64,000 bases of DNA from Pythium myriotylum (lineage: Eukaryota; Oomycota; Peronosporomycetes; Pythiales; Pythiaceae). Every line of letters begins with the position of its first letter. Position 1 is the first letter of the stretch. A program made the translations under genes and the position numbers. Below the pieces are notes generated by a model. The model saw only the letters and a list, made by a program, of their open reading frames with translations, was not told the origin of the DNA and searched no databases. This document shows positions 1 through 10,053 of this stretch, piece by piece. Where the stretch lies: the NCBI GenBank assembly GCA_023091665.1, contig JALJCQ010000013.1:310001-374000 (forward strand), read 5' to 3'.

Positions 1-190
1 TGGGTAAAATTTCAAGACATTCCACCCGTCCGACCGCCCTGAATGGCGCTGACTTCACAATCTCCTTGAAGGTGACGAGCCTCCGCTGTATACTTGACCC
101 CAGCGCCAGAGCGCCCCTCCTGCATATTCAAGCTATAATTGCTCACACAGATTTAACACAGTAGACGCCAACTTTCATCATCATCAAAAT
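1..190 (+). mobile_element. LINE 3'-end relic (tail a)
   Basis: This is the end of a decayed LINE that runs in from the left edge. Its second copy at 12780-13034 shows more of it, including a degenerate RNase H C-terminus. The tail at 131-190 has the pattern shared by all LINE tails here: GCTAT, then a GTAGAC block, then CAACTTT followed by CAT repeats. It has no coding capacity left. Confidence 0.6.
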
Positions 191-309
191 ACTGCGGGAG
201 CTCGCGAGTCAAGTGCCGGCGGGTACCGGACTGCGTAGGTGCGCTACTTGGTCTAGCTATCTACAGCCTCGGCACCCATGCCTCCAGAGGTGACCCATAG
301 GGCTCCCGT

Positions 310-872
310 GTAGAGTTGCCCTCCCGCGGAAGCCCTGGCCCAGGAGGCGCAGGGGCGGTCATCCTACATCTTGCCTACGACGCCGATCCTCGGATTGCGA
401 ACAGCCTCCCAGATGCGAAAACCACGAACAACCAAGCCGTGTACGACGGCCTTCTCCTTGGACTTCAAGCCGCACGTGGAGCGACATCACTGTTATAGGA
501 GATTGCGCACTGCTCTTGCGACAGCCCTGAGAGTATCGAACCCCGAAAAGAAGGTCAAGTTATAGGCCCTCTATCTTCAAGCTCGGCAACTGGCCGATCA
601 ATGGGCGTGCGCCACTGAGGACATCACGTCAAAGCGCACAACTCCATGGCGAACAGACTAGCACGCGCGCCATGAACACAAGGCAATCCAGCCAGGTTCA
701 CGATCCAACACGCAGGCTCTGCCATGCAGACCTGCCCGCGCTCGCCGCTTCCGACTTACGCCCTTGGGTTCTCAGTCAAGTTGACCCACTGTAATCCAGG
801 AATGCATAGAGTCAAAGCTATAAGAGTACAATAATTTGCGCTCAATAGACTCCAACTTCATCATCACCATCT
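310..872 (+). mobile_element. LINE relic with degenerate RNase H (tail b)
   Basis: The frame at 316-498 reads like the RNase H domain of the complete LINE in this window (27544-27760). Shared landmarks are SRGSPGPGGAGA against SRGNPGAGGAGA, and KTTNNQAVYDGLLLGL against ATTNNRAEYNGLLTGL. The first catalytic region is lost and the frame breaks at about 500. The tail at 817-872 has the GCTATAAG, CAATAGACTCCAACTT and CAT-repeat pattern. This is a dead 5'-truncated insertion. Confidence 0.75.
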
Positions 873-1878
873 AGAGTGGCCCCGGAGATCCGCCTGAGGC
901 TAAGCACACGCCGTGGACACCAGACGCAGTGTCCAAGGGCCCAACACTCCCCAGCTCGATGGCCAACTGGCATCACACTTTCACGAATGGTAATCGGGCC
1001 ATCTCGGGTCGGCTCATCGCGGTAGTCATAGGATGTTACACTCGGCTAGAGGGTTCATTAATTGCGGCCTAATACATCAATGGCAGAGCCAAAGCTTATG
1101 CACACGTCGCTGCTGTTTTTGTTGGAAGTAAGGTACAATGTGACCTCGACTGGCTCGGTGAAAACAATTCACCGAGTTCAGCGACGCACACCAAGCACGA
1201 CGCACAAAACAAGCCACGCAAAAAAGGGTTGCATTAGCATCGCACACTGAATATTGTTAAATTGGCCCGTGTCATGGGCCACAGGCACCCTCGTAAGTGT
1301 ATAATCGATTACGGTAAATGTGAAACAACGCCTATCGTCATCTCTTGGCTCGTTTTCGTCTGGCGAAGGATGGGAAGAGCGCGTCATCCTTCAAGTTGGA
1401 CGAGAAGACAACAGACAGATGATTCGTACATTTTCACCACCGTAACGTCGAGCTCGTCGGTCCTTCCTTGGACACTTCCGGACGTCTTGGCATCCATCAA
1501 AGTGCGTTGCAATTCGCCAGCTTGGTTTCATCTCACCTCAATGAACTCAAATCGTCCTACACCATCCTCGCCGATTGTGATGGCTCCTGTTGTTGGACTA
1601 GCGTTCCGAGCTGTTGACCAGGCTGCATAATCCGTAGAGGCCGCGTTGGAACTCAACTTTCTCTGCCGTCCGTGCAATCCGTCGAGTTATAGATGGTGCT
1701 GGTATAGGTGAGACCCAGTGGAAGGTTTCAGCCGCTGGACGCTTTTCTGCCCACCTCACACAAACGGGTCGTGCGTCACAGATGGCAGCCAGTGGCACGC
1801 TCTCCGCGCATGCTCACTCTCCGATTTTGCCTCGACTTGCTCACCAGCCAAGACCCAAGCAAACGAGTGTACTCCACG
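873..1878. other. Intergenic, no gene recognised
   Basis: I see no convincing coding region here. The open frames at 1062-1630 have no recognisable domain and look like chance. The 3' part is the upstream region of the GH5 gene starting at 1879. The same sequence lies at 13717-14722. Confidence 0.5.
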
Positions 1879-3795
1879 ATGCGCAGCCTCTCGCTTGCGC
1901 TCGTCTTCTCCACGGCGGCGGTCGCCTCCGCCTTTGATGACTTCACGCCGGCCTTCAACGCCTCTACGCCTTCGCACCGCCGACTCGCCGCCGACGTCAC
2001 CTGCTCCATCCAGAGCGGCGTCGACTTCGTCGGCAACGACATCGGCAGTGCGCCAGGTGCATCCGCGACCGACTGCTGCGCCAAATGTGGAGCTCAGAGT
2101 GGCTGTGGCGCGTACACGTGGACTTCTTACAACGGTGGGACGTGCTGGCTCAAGAGTAGCAAGGGATCCGTCGTCGCCAATGCCAACGCCAAGTCGGCCA
2201 TCGTGTCGGCCTCGTCCAGCGGCACGTGCGCGATCGAAGCGGGTGTCGACTACGCTGGCAACGATATCGGTAATGTACCAGGTGCTTCAGCCTCTGAGTG
2301 CTGTGCCAAGTGTGGTCAGAACAGCCAGTGCAACGCCTTCACCTGGACTGGATTCAACGGCGGCACGTGTTGGCTCAAGAGTGGCAAAGGCGCGACGACT
2401 ACGAACGCAGACGCAGTCTCGGGCGTCGTGAGCTCCGCTAGCGGCTCGTGCTCGGTGCCGGAGCAGAACGTTGACTACGTTGGTAATGACATCGGCAGCG
2501 TGGCTGGTTCTGCGTCCGAGTGCTGCCCCAAATGCTCCCAACGCAGTGGCTGCGGCGCGTACACATGGACAAACTTCAACGGCGGAACTTGCTGGCTGAA
2601 GAGCGGCAAGGGAACTACGAAGGCCTCGGACGGCGCTGTCTCCGGTGTAGTCAAGATCTCGGGCTCATCCGTGGCCCCATCAAACCACGTCCAGTGGCGC
2701 ATCCGCTCCGGATCGATCCCCATTCGATCTGTCAACCTCGGCGGCTGGCTCGTCGGAGAATACTGGATGTCCTTCACGTCTCCCGCCTGGACCGACACGA
2801 ACGGCCGAGGGTGGGACGGCGAGTACCTCACGATGCAGTACCTGGGCAAGGACAAGGGCACCCGTCAGTTCGAGCAGCACCGTCAGACGTGGATCACGGA
2901 GGCCGACATCCAGCAGATCGCAGCGGCCGGCATGAACACCGTGCGCGTACCCGTCGGGTTCTGGATCGTCAACGACGATCCGGCCGTTCCGTCAACCGAC
3001 ATCTCGCGAACATTCGCGGCAGGCGGTCTCAAGTACCTCGACCGACTGATCAACGAATGGGCCATGAAGTACAATCTCGCCGTGATGCTCAGTCTCCACG
3101 CTCACCAAGGCGCTCAAAACCCGTACGACCATAGCTCACCGCAGATCAAGGGCACAGCCACGTGGAGCACGTCGCGTGCGAACGTGGACAACTCTCTCCA
3201 GTTCTCGACGTACCTCGCTGCTCGCTACAAGAACAGCCCGGCCTTTCTCGGCATGAACCTCATGAACGAGCCGTCGTTCCCGACCGACTACAACGTGCTG
3301 TGGGGATACTACAAGGAGGCGTACGCTCGCATTCGAGGCACTGGGAATGACTGCATTCTTGTCGTCTCGCCTATGTTGCAAGAGCAAGGGCCTCCGGTCA
3401 TGATGAACTTCATGCGCTGGCCAGAGTACAACAATGTCTGGCATGAGTTCCACGTCTACTACAAGTGGGGCTACGAGGGCAAGAACGAGTACCAGGTCAT
3501 AGACGCCGCGCGGCCATACCGCTCCAACCACTTGGACAACTGGTCGGGCAACTACATCTACATGGGCGAGTGGAGCCTCGCGCACCCGGACGAGGCGCCG
3601 TTCCGCGACCGCAACCTGCTCAAGCAGTTCGCAGCCATTCAGCTCCAGAACTACGAAGGCGCTCACTCGGGTTGGGCGTTCTGGTCGTGGCGTCACGACG
3701 AAGAGACCAAGACCCCAGAGACAGGCCTGCTGTCGGGCTGGTCGATGCGTCAGCTCTTGCGCGAAGGCATTTTCTCGGTGCCCCGCGTGAACTGA
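1879..3795 (+). CDS. Secreted GH5 exo-1,3-beta-glucanase-like enzyme with three PAN/Apple domains
   Basis: The product is 638 residues. I chose ATG 1879 because it begins a typical signal peptide (MRSLSLALVF, Ala-rich to about residue 19); the 57-residue extension to 1708 is not signal-like. Three Cys-rich PAN/Apple repeats lie at about 42-96, 117-171 and 191-245, each with CCxKC and NGGTCWLKS motifs; such domains bind carbohydrate or protein. From about 275 the protein is a GH5 catalytic domain of the fungal exo-1,3-beta-glucanase type (SVNLGGWLV). The acid/base is predicted as E464 in LMNEPS and the nucleophile as E564 in MGEWSLA. It is probably secreted and acts on beta-1,3-glucan. A second gene of the same architecture follows at 4861. 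No intron is evident. Confidence 0.9.
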   Translation: MRSLSLALVFSTAAVASAFDDFTPAFNASTPSHRRLAADVTCSIQSGVDFVGNDIGSAPGASATDCCAKCGAQSGCGAYTWTSYNGGTCWLKSSKGSVVANANAKSAIVSASSSGTCAIEAGVDYAGNDIGNVPGASASECCAKCGQNSQCNAFTWTGFNGGTCWLKSGKGATTTNADAVSGVVSSASGSCSVPEQNVDYVGNDIGSVAGSASECCPKCSQRSGCGAYTWTNFNGGTCWLKSGKGTTKASDGAVSGVVKISGSSVAPSNHVQWRIRSGSIPIRSVNLGGWLVGEYWMSFTSPAWTDTNGRGWDGEYLTMQYLGKDKGTRQFEQHRQTWITEADIQQIAAAGMNTVRVPVGFWIVNDDPAVPSTDISRTFAAGGLKYLDRLINEWAMKYNLAVMLSLHAHQGAQNPYDHSSPQIKGTATWSTSRANVDNSLQFSTYLAARYKNSPAFLGMNLMNEPSFPTDYNVLWGYYKEAYARIRGTGNDCILVVSPMLQEQGPPVMMNFMRWPEYNNVWHEFHVYYKWGYEGKNEYQVIDAARPYRSNHLDNWSGNYIYMGEWSLAHPDEAPFRDRNLLKQFAAIQLQNYEGAHSGWAFWSWRHDEETKTPETGLLSGWSMRQLLREGIFSVPRVN

Positions 3796-4860
3796 GCCGA
3801 TATCCAGTGGAAACCGACTCCATGGCGCTATCAGACATCTTGACTCTATGAACCCAAAACGTATGGACCCAAGAAATCATTTTTCAGCTCAGTCGAGATT
3901 CAGACAGGAACTGGCCCCTCGGCACCCAGAGACGCGCCCTATGGACTGACCTTCTCTGAAGGTATTGAACAAGAGGGTGGGTGTTTAATTCTTTCTTCCT
4001 TGTATTGGTTGTACTTCGAAGTATGAGAGAGTGTTGAAGACGCATTCCTGCTACGCACGTAGACTAGATGAGCTTGGAATATCGGATGAGGCGAATATTT
4101 CGGACTAAACGTTTGCTAGCTGGAGGAGCCTTTGATATCGCGATACGGAGGGTGCCTAAGTAGGGTTATCTTGATCCTCTCCTCGGGCAAACCTGGGTGT
4201 GAATGCTTGTTCTAGAATCAGCTAGGGACAAAGCTGAAAGGTGCAGTCGTTGTCGTCTTTTGTGCCGAGGTTTGAGTGACAAACACTGACGTGTAACTGT
4301 AGCCATTTGAGGAAAAAACGAACCCAACCAACAAAGATTTTCCTGTGTAACTCCATCGTAAGAACAGCTTCCAATTGGTCGACCCGGACACGGCATATTT
4401 CCTCTTTTGAGTTCTCACTAAGGCAGCACCAGTCGCTTGTCGCGCAGCAGGACACGAGAAGAATCTTCTCTACGCAAACAGTGATTAAGTGCCTAATTCG
4501 TGAACTATAATAGATGGTGGAAGCTGTGCCCGACTGTCTTGATGGTCTGACTCCAGGGCCTGATCCATCGTCCTCGGCTTCTCGACAAAAATTGTGTGGT
4601 CTGGTTGCAGGCCGTAGAGGACGATCGCAGAGATCTGACCGCTAAGCGCCCGATAACGCTGTTTTCTGTCGTCTTCGGCATATGCTCTATGCGTTTGAGG
4701 GTTCGCTGTTATCGTCGATCGAGTTTATGCTGACAGATGGACCCAACAGTTCAGATGCAGAGGCCGTTGCGAAAGTTTCAGCGACGAGCGCCAAAATAGC
4801 AATGATCGAGCTCCTCTGCGTTCAAGACATTCCGGCATTTGGCAGTTCGGTACAAACCCC
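3796..4860. other. Intergenic between the two GH5+PAN genes
   Basis: About 1.06 kb without a recognisable gene, holding the terminator region of the first GH5 gene and the promoter of the second. The small open frames have no recognisable domain. The same sequence lies at 16640-17704. Confidence 0.5.
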
Positions 4861-6840
4861 ATGCGCCACCTCTCTCTCCTATTCGCCAGTAGCATCGCGC
4901 TCTACGCCGTCGTCGACGCCGACCTCGTGGAGATCGCTGCTACTAGCTCAGTCTCGCGCCGACTCGCGACGAGCCTCACGTGTTCGCTCCAGAATGGCGT
5001 CGACTTCGTCGGCAACGATATCGGTAGCGCGCCTGGCGCGTTAGCTTCGGACTGTTGCGCCAAGTGCGGGAGCGTTACCGGTTGCGGAGCATTTACGTGG
5101 ACTGCCTACAACGGCGGCACGTGTTGGCTCAAGAGCAGCAAGGGATCTGTCGTAGCCAACCCCAACGCGAAGTCGGCTATTGTGTCCGCCACAACCACAG
5201 CGACGGCCTCAACGTGTACGATTGAAACTGGCGTCGATTACTCTGGTAACGACATAGGCAGCATCGCTGCTTCAGCCGCTTCCGACTGCTGCGCCAAGTG
5301 CAGTGCTCGCTCTGGATGCGGAGCATTCACGTGGACCAACTATAATGGAGGCACTTGTTGGCTCAAGAGTGGTAAGGGCGCGACTACTGCAAACGCCGGT
5401 GCGTTGTCCGGCGTAGTCGCCTCGGGGTCTCCATCGATCGGCTCAACTGGTACATGCCCGACTGTGGAATCGAACGTCGACTACGCGGGATCAGACATCG
5501 GGAGCGTCGCGGGTTCAGGGGCGGCTGACTGCTGCACGAAATGCAGCACTCGCTCGGGATGTGGGGCCTTCACGTGGACAAATTTCAACGGCGGGACTTG
5601 CTGGCTGAAGAGCGGCAAAGGGACCAGCAAGGTCTTGACCGGAGCCATCTCAGCCGTGTTGACCACTGCTACGACGACGACGACGCCGGCTCCGTCGACG
5701 CCTGCAGTCTCCCCGTCCCCAACCCCCACTGCGGTAAGCCACATCCAGCCGCGGCTGCGATCGGGAGAGATCCCTCTGCGATCCGTGAATCTTGGGGGTT
5801 GGCTGGTCTCCGAGTACTGGATGTCGACCGGATCACAGGCCTGGAAGGGTGTAGACTATGACACTTGCATGAGCGGTGAGTATTACGTCATGCAAAAACT
5901 CGGCGCAGCCCAGGGCACGGCGCAGTTTGAAGCCCACCGCTGGTCGTGGATAACGGAGAGCGACCTGCAGCAGATCGCGGCTGCAGGTATGAATGCAGTG
6001 CGTGTTCCTGTGGGATTCTGGATCGTGAACGACGATTCGTCAACTACCAAGACGGACATCTCCAAGGTCTACGCGCCTGGCTCGCTGAAGTTCCTGGATA
6101 AGCTCATCAACGAGTGGGCGGTCAAGTACAATCTCGCCGTGATGGTCTCACTCCACGCACACCAGGGATCGCAGAACGGGCTCGACCACAGCGCTCCTCA
6201 GCTCATGGGCACCGCTGCCTGGGGCAGCTCGCAAGCAAACATCGACAACTCGCTCCAGTTCGCAACGTTCATCGCTGGTCGCTACAAAAACAGCGTCGCC
6301 TTTCTGGGCCTCAACCTCATGAACGAACCGTCCGGAGCCACTAGGTACGACACGCTACTGGCGTACTACACTGAAGCCTACGCGAGGATCCGGTCCACGG
6401 GTAACGACTGCATCATTGCCGTCTCACCAATGCTCTGGGACCAAGGACCACCGACAATGTCGGACTTCATGCGCTGGCCACAGTACTACAATGTCTGGCA
6501 CGAGTTCCACGTCTACTACAAGTGGACCCACGAAGGCAAGAACGAGACCCAGATCATCGACACCGCGCGGCCCTATCGCAAGACGAATCTGGACCCATGG
6601 ACGGGCAACTGGATCTTCATGGGAGAGTGGAGCCTCGCGGCACCCGAGGACACGGCGCCGTTCCAGGACAAAGATTTGCTCAAACAGTACGCAGCAATCC
6701 AGCTGGCCAACTACGAAGGTGCCCACTCGGGTTGGGCATTTTGGTCGTGGCGTCATGACGAAGAGACGACGAAGATCTCCGGCTGGTCGTTGCGCCAGCT
6801 CCTTCGTGAGGGCATTTTCTCCATCCCCAAGACAGTTTAG
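4861..6840 (+). CDS. Secreted GH5 exo-1,3-beta-glucanase-like enzyme with three PAN/Apple domains, paralogue 2
   Basis: The product is 659 residues and starts with a signal peptide (MRHLSLLFASSIALYAVVDA). Three PAN/Apple repeats lie at about 41-97, 119-173 and 199-254, with the same CCAKC and NGGTCWLKS motifs as the gene at 1879. A Thr/Pro-rich linker of about 25 residues (265-293) precedes the GH5 domain; the upstream paralogue has only a short linker. Predicted catalytic residues are E489 (LMNEPS) and E589 (MGEWSLA). The C-terminus aligns with paralogue 1 except for a shorter loop near the end. The two genes look like an older tandem duplication. The product is probably a secreted beta-1,3-glucan hydrolase. 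Confidence 0.9.
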   Translation: MRHLSLLFASSIALYAVVDADLVEIAATSSVSRRLATSLTCSLQNGVDFVGNDIGSAPGALASDCCAKCGSVTGCGAFTWTAYNGGTCWLKSSKGSVVANPNAKSAIVSATTTATASTCTIETGVDYSGNDIGSIAASAASDCCAKCSARSGCGAFTWTNYNGGTCWLKSGKGATTANAGALSGVVASGSPSIGSTGTCPTVESNVDYAGSDIGSVAGSGAADCCTKCSTRSGCGAFTWTNFNGGTCWLKSGKGTSKVLTGAISAVLTTATTTTTPAPSTPAVSPSPTPTAVSHIQPRLRSGEIPLRSVNLGGWLVSEYWMSTGSQAWKGVDYDTCMSGEYYVMQKLGAAQGTAQFEAHRWSWITESDLQQIAAAGMNAVRVPVGFWIVNDDSSTTKTDISKVYAPGSLKFLDKLINEWAVKYNLAVMVSLHAHQGSQNGLDHSAPQLMGTAAWGSSQANIDNSLQFATFIAGRYKNSVAFLGLNLMNEPSGATRYDTLLAYYTEAYARIRSTGNDCIIAVSPMLWDQGPPTMSDFMRWPQYYNVWHEFHVYYKWTHEGKNETQIIDTARPYRKTNLDPWTGNWIFMGEWSLAAPEDTAPFQDKDLLKQYAAIQLANYEGAHSGWAFWSWRHDEETTKISGWSLRQLLREGIFSIPKTV

Positions 6841-7952
6841 ATTGTTCGTTTTGAAGTGTTTACATGGACATAACGCTACTACATCACACTACGGTCTATG
6901 CGTTCTCCCAGTTCCCAATTTGCAAGCTCCTGCTCAAGACCAACACTCCTCGGGCCATCTGGTTCCCTCGCCGTCAGCTGCCACGCGTCCAAGGGAACTC
7001 GCCTTCGTTGGCGGACGCGTGGCAGCCGTCGGCGAGCTCGACGAGGAGCGATGAAGGCCGCGAGCACGAGCGCCAGATGCACGCGACGCCCAGGGCGGCC
7101 GTGCTCAAGACGCCGGCGCGCCGTGAGGCGCGTTAGGCCCGGAGCAAGTTCCAGCAAGGCTGTCGCGCTCCACGACATCACGGCCGCGCATTGGGTCTGA
7201 CGCCGGCCGTCGACCCACAAGACGCTGGCGAGCCACATGGCTTCGTCAAGCGCTCCCAGAGCCACGACAAGGCTCAACACTGCCCCCGCAGCGCGCCAAC
7301 CGCATCTCCACCGGCGTGGATGTGCGCCGCCGCAAGGCTCACGGCCTCCAGCTCGCTGAAGACCGACCAACCGCGTGCTCCCACGCACGCTTCGGCCGCA
7401 AGGCCACCGTTGCTGCTGAAGCCTTCGCGTGAGCGCAAGCCGTGACCAGCTTCTACCGCACGACCTCAACGTACTCTATCAAGTGTACGACGGCCGCAAG
7501 GCCACATCAACTCCTGCAGCCCTCGCGTGAGCAAATGCCGTGTCCGGCTGCTTCAGTTCGACCCCCACGCACGCCTCCGGGCGCGCGCTGCCCGATAGGT
7601 CAACCCTCGCTTTCACAACTCTCGCGTGAGCGCAAGCCGTGTTTGTTGAGCTAGCGAGAACCTGCATCGCCGCTGTGCTGTCAGAGTCCAGTGACCTCGT
7701 CGGCCTCCGGTGCAACGGCCTCATGGCGTGGAGTCGCGGCTCTCACCATTGGTGCAAAACGCACACGATCTCAGATCGATAAACCGCACGCAGTTTTTGA
7801 CGGTGGCCCAGAGATGGACCTCCCAAAGGAGCCTGTGACCCGCCAAAACCGAACCTCCGTGCAGCACGCCGCGGTGGACAGGCGACGCCCCGAAGACGCA
7901 AGTACAGTGGGAACCGCCAGGAGGGGCGCTACCACCAGTCCAACGTCCGCGC
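6841..7952. other. Non-coding, GC-rich; possible LINE 5' region
   Basis: No gene is recognised between the second GH5 gene and the LINE ORF1. The overlapping frames here, including 196 codons on the minus strand at 6879-7469, are low-complexity products of high GC. The region contains the approximately 98-bp repeats at 7393-7641 and could be the 5' untranslated region of the LINE. The same sequence lies at 19685-20796. Confidence 0.45.
7393..7641 (+). repeat. Short tandem array with about 98-bp period
   Basis: The motif TCGCGTGAGCGCAAGCCGTG occurs at 7425 and 7622, with a diverged version at 7523. The motif CGGCCGCAAGGCCAC occurs at 7393 and 7491. The spacing is 98-99 bp throughout. The array lies just upstream of the LINE ORF1, so it may be promoter repeats in a LINE 5' region. 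Confidence 0.65.
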
Positions 7953-8765
7953 TTGGAACAGCTTACGGTCACTCCTTTCTTTCAACGAGCCACCGCTGGT
8001 GCCGATGAAGAGCAGGAGCAAAAAGACACTAGCCAAGATGAGCAACCTGATTCCGGTGCTGTGACCATGGAAGATGTCGTCGTCGTTGGTGGCAAGCCAC
8101 GACGACAGGATGCTGTCAAGCTCAAAGAGATCCAGCTGCACCTTCAGCTCAAGCAGGTCAAGACGTGCGCTGACGGGCGCTGCTTATATCACGCGCTCAT
8201 TGCTGCAGTTAGCATGACCTGCGGAGATGCGATCGATGTCAACGATGCCACCGAGGTCAAGCTGGCTGCAGAGCTCATGCGGGACATTAACACGCTCCTA
8301 GCCGACGAGCTAGTAACGCACCTGGTTTCCGGTACGCTGCAACTTGCAGAATTATGTCCTCGCTATCTCCACGAAGAAACTGTGACGTCGCAGACCGTGC
8401 CGCGTCTAGTCGAATATTTCAAGACGGCAGCAGCGCAGACTTCACCGGCAGTAACCCGGCAGTTTTGGGGAGGCGAAGCGGAGATCATCGCCTTCGTCTC
8501 CTGGAAACGCGAACCAGTCTATTCACTCGATGTCTACGCTGACGGTGATGCTCTAGTTCAACGCTACGCGCTGGTCGACTGCAACCTCTCCGATGGCTCT
8601 AATATGACCCGAGTGGTTAGGCAAACCGTCACCACCGAAAGGTTCTACGCGCATATCGCCATACACAGGCGCCAAAAAGTCGTGCCGCTGATGTTGGCTC
8701 TTCATCACTTCTTCGACGGAGAGGGGCTATTGTGGGTATTGTGGGTGGCTGGTGGGTGGCTTTGA
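7953..8765 (+). pseudogene. LINE ORF1 (OTU-type protease), 3'-truncated copy
   Basis: The first 257 codons equal those of the ORF at 20797. The frame then diverges at 8724 and ends after a short unrelated tail. The retained part holds the OTU nucleophile motif (ADGRC77LYH) and the WGGEAEIIAF motif. The catalytic His motif (AHYTAL, H262 in the full copy) and all later sequence are missing. Retrotransposition truncates the 5' end, so loss of the 3' part points to a DNA-level break at the edge of the segmental duplication. It is probably inactive. Confidence 0.85.
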
Positions 8766-8848
8766 ATTTGCCGAATCGGCACAATTCGAAGATTCCCTTG
8801 TTTTCCTTCGATTGGTTGATAATTTTCCAACAAATAGAAGGTAAAAAT

Positions 8849-8893
8849 GAGTACAAAGAGACCATCTTCAACTAAACTGGTCTGTTTGTACTC
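8849..8893. repeat. Imperfect 16-bp inverted repeat
   Basis: The arms at 8849-8864 (GAGTACAAAGAGACCA) and 8878-8893 are reverse complements with one mismatch and a 13-nt loop. The right-arm end, TTTGTACTCATCA, is repeated directly at 8904-8916. Confidence 0.75.
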
Positions 8894-8944
8894 ATCACTG
8901 TCCTTTTGTACTCATCAGACGAGACAACACAATAACCTAATACA

Positions 8945-8992
8945 TCCAGCACCAACGATCCACCATCGTATTGGTGGATCGTTGGTGCTGGA
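8945..8992. repeat. Perfect 21-bp hairpin
   Basis: The arms at 8945-8965 and 8972-8992 are exact reverse complements with a 6-nt loop. The core is ACCAACGATCCACCA. It does not lie at the end of a gene, so it is not an obvious terminator. It may be the remains of a small inverted-repeat element. Confidence 0.85.
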
Positions 8993-10053
8993 AACGGGCG
9001 CTCACAGAAGTGGACAGCGTGAGACAGCATCCGCACGCCAAACACAGGTCTCCACTGTCTAGGTGCGGCTACGATTACTATAAGCTGTGCGTGCTGTCTG
9101 CGAGGAGTGCGATTGGTGCCGCCGGCGATTGATGGTCGCCCGTCATGTTGTGGTGCCCCACACTTTTGTCTTCCTGTTCCAGGAAGACACATTGAACTTG
9201 CGAGAAGATTCAAGCCTCTATTAAAAATAATGGACATGCAGTATTGGAGGTGGATGGTACCTGGAACGGCCCACTTCATCGCAGAAATTTTCAGCGGAAC
9301 GCGCAATACTGATAGAATATCTGGGTTGGTGTGTCTACAATGACTCGACCGCCGTCGATCCCCACCATCGGTTCAGGAGCATTCACAATGCAAATTTGCT
9401 ATTGCATTCCACACAGTCTCCATTGCAGTTCTGGTATATTGCATCCTACACTCCACGATTGCTGGCTTCTGTGCACATTCCACCATGTACTGTGAATTGT
9501 TTTCAAATGATTTGATGTCTCTAAACCGGACCAGATTTGGAGATCATCCATGTCGTCAAGGTATTAAATACCTGAGATAAAATCTACGAATAGTGACCAT
9601 TCCACAATGTGTCGATAGACTCAGGTTATACAACTGTAATTGTCAACATCTTTTGAATCTACGACAACTTACCTACGTGCTATTGTCAATTTAGCTTTCA
9701 TAAACTACAGCACGAAAAGCTTTTGCACCCAACAGAGTTCCGTGAAATTCGTGGTCACTATCTATGTAATAGTGACTACGAATTATCTCGGAGGGTTGTT
9801 GTTACGGATCACGTGTTGCTGATTACAATAGCTCCCGCGTCCTTAAAAGCGTCCTTGAAAGCAGGAGGAATCGCGATTTCGCACTCACTTTTTGGCTAGG
9901 CCTCGCCACTTACATGATTCGTCCACGACAATATTCACTGGGTGTCAGGCATCCAATGGACTTCAGAAGGGTACATATCTCATATCTCATATCACATCCA
10001 ACGGCGCAGGACACTCACGTGAGAAGATCACACCTCGATTCGACATTAACGCA

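Larger units (their letters stand above)
1..8723. repeat. Segmental duplication, copy A
   Basis: This stretch is repeated at 12845-21567 in the same orientation with a constant offset of 12844. The only difference I found is A at 7900 against G at 20744. The match ends at 8723/21567, inside the ORF1 of a LINE. Copy A may extend left of the window. The unit holds two LINE relics, two GH5+PAN genes, a repeat-rich region and the start of the LINE. It is either a very recent duplication or an assembly duplication. Confidence 0.97.
8766..10053. other. Spacer upstream of the F-box-like gene, with hairpins
   Basis: No gene is recognised. The sequence begins where copy A of the duplication ends. It holds two inverted repeats (8849-8893 and 8945-8992) and AT-richer unique DNA. 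The open frame from 9892 to 10053 in line with the next gene is more likely 5' untranslated sequence. Confidence 0.45.

Noticed and set aside
1262..1630. 122-codon frame as a gene
   Set aside because: It has no recognisable domain, signal or conserved context. It is repeated at 14106 only because the whole segment is duplicated.
1708..1878. N-terminal extension of the first GH5 gene
   Set aside because: The ATG at 1879 starts a normal signal peptide; the 57 codons before it would bury it.
6879..7469. 196-codon minus-strand frame upstream of the LINE
   Set aside because: It is Arg/Gly/Leu-rich without a domain, in a GC-rich stretch where all frames stay open; the repeats there suggest non-coding sequence.
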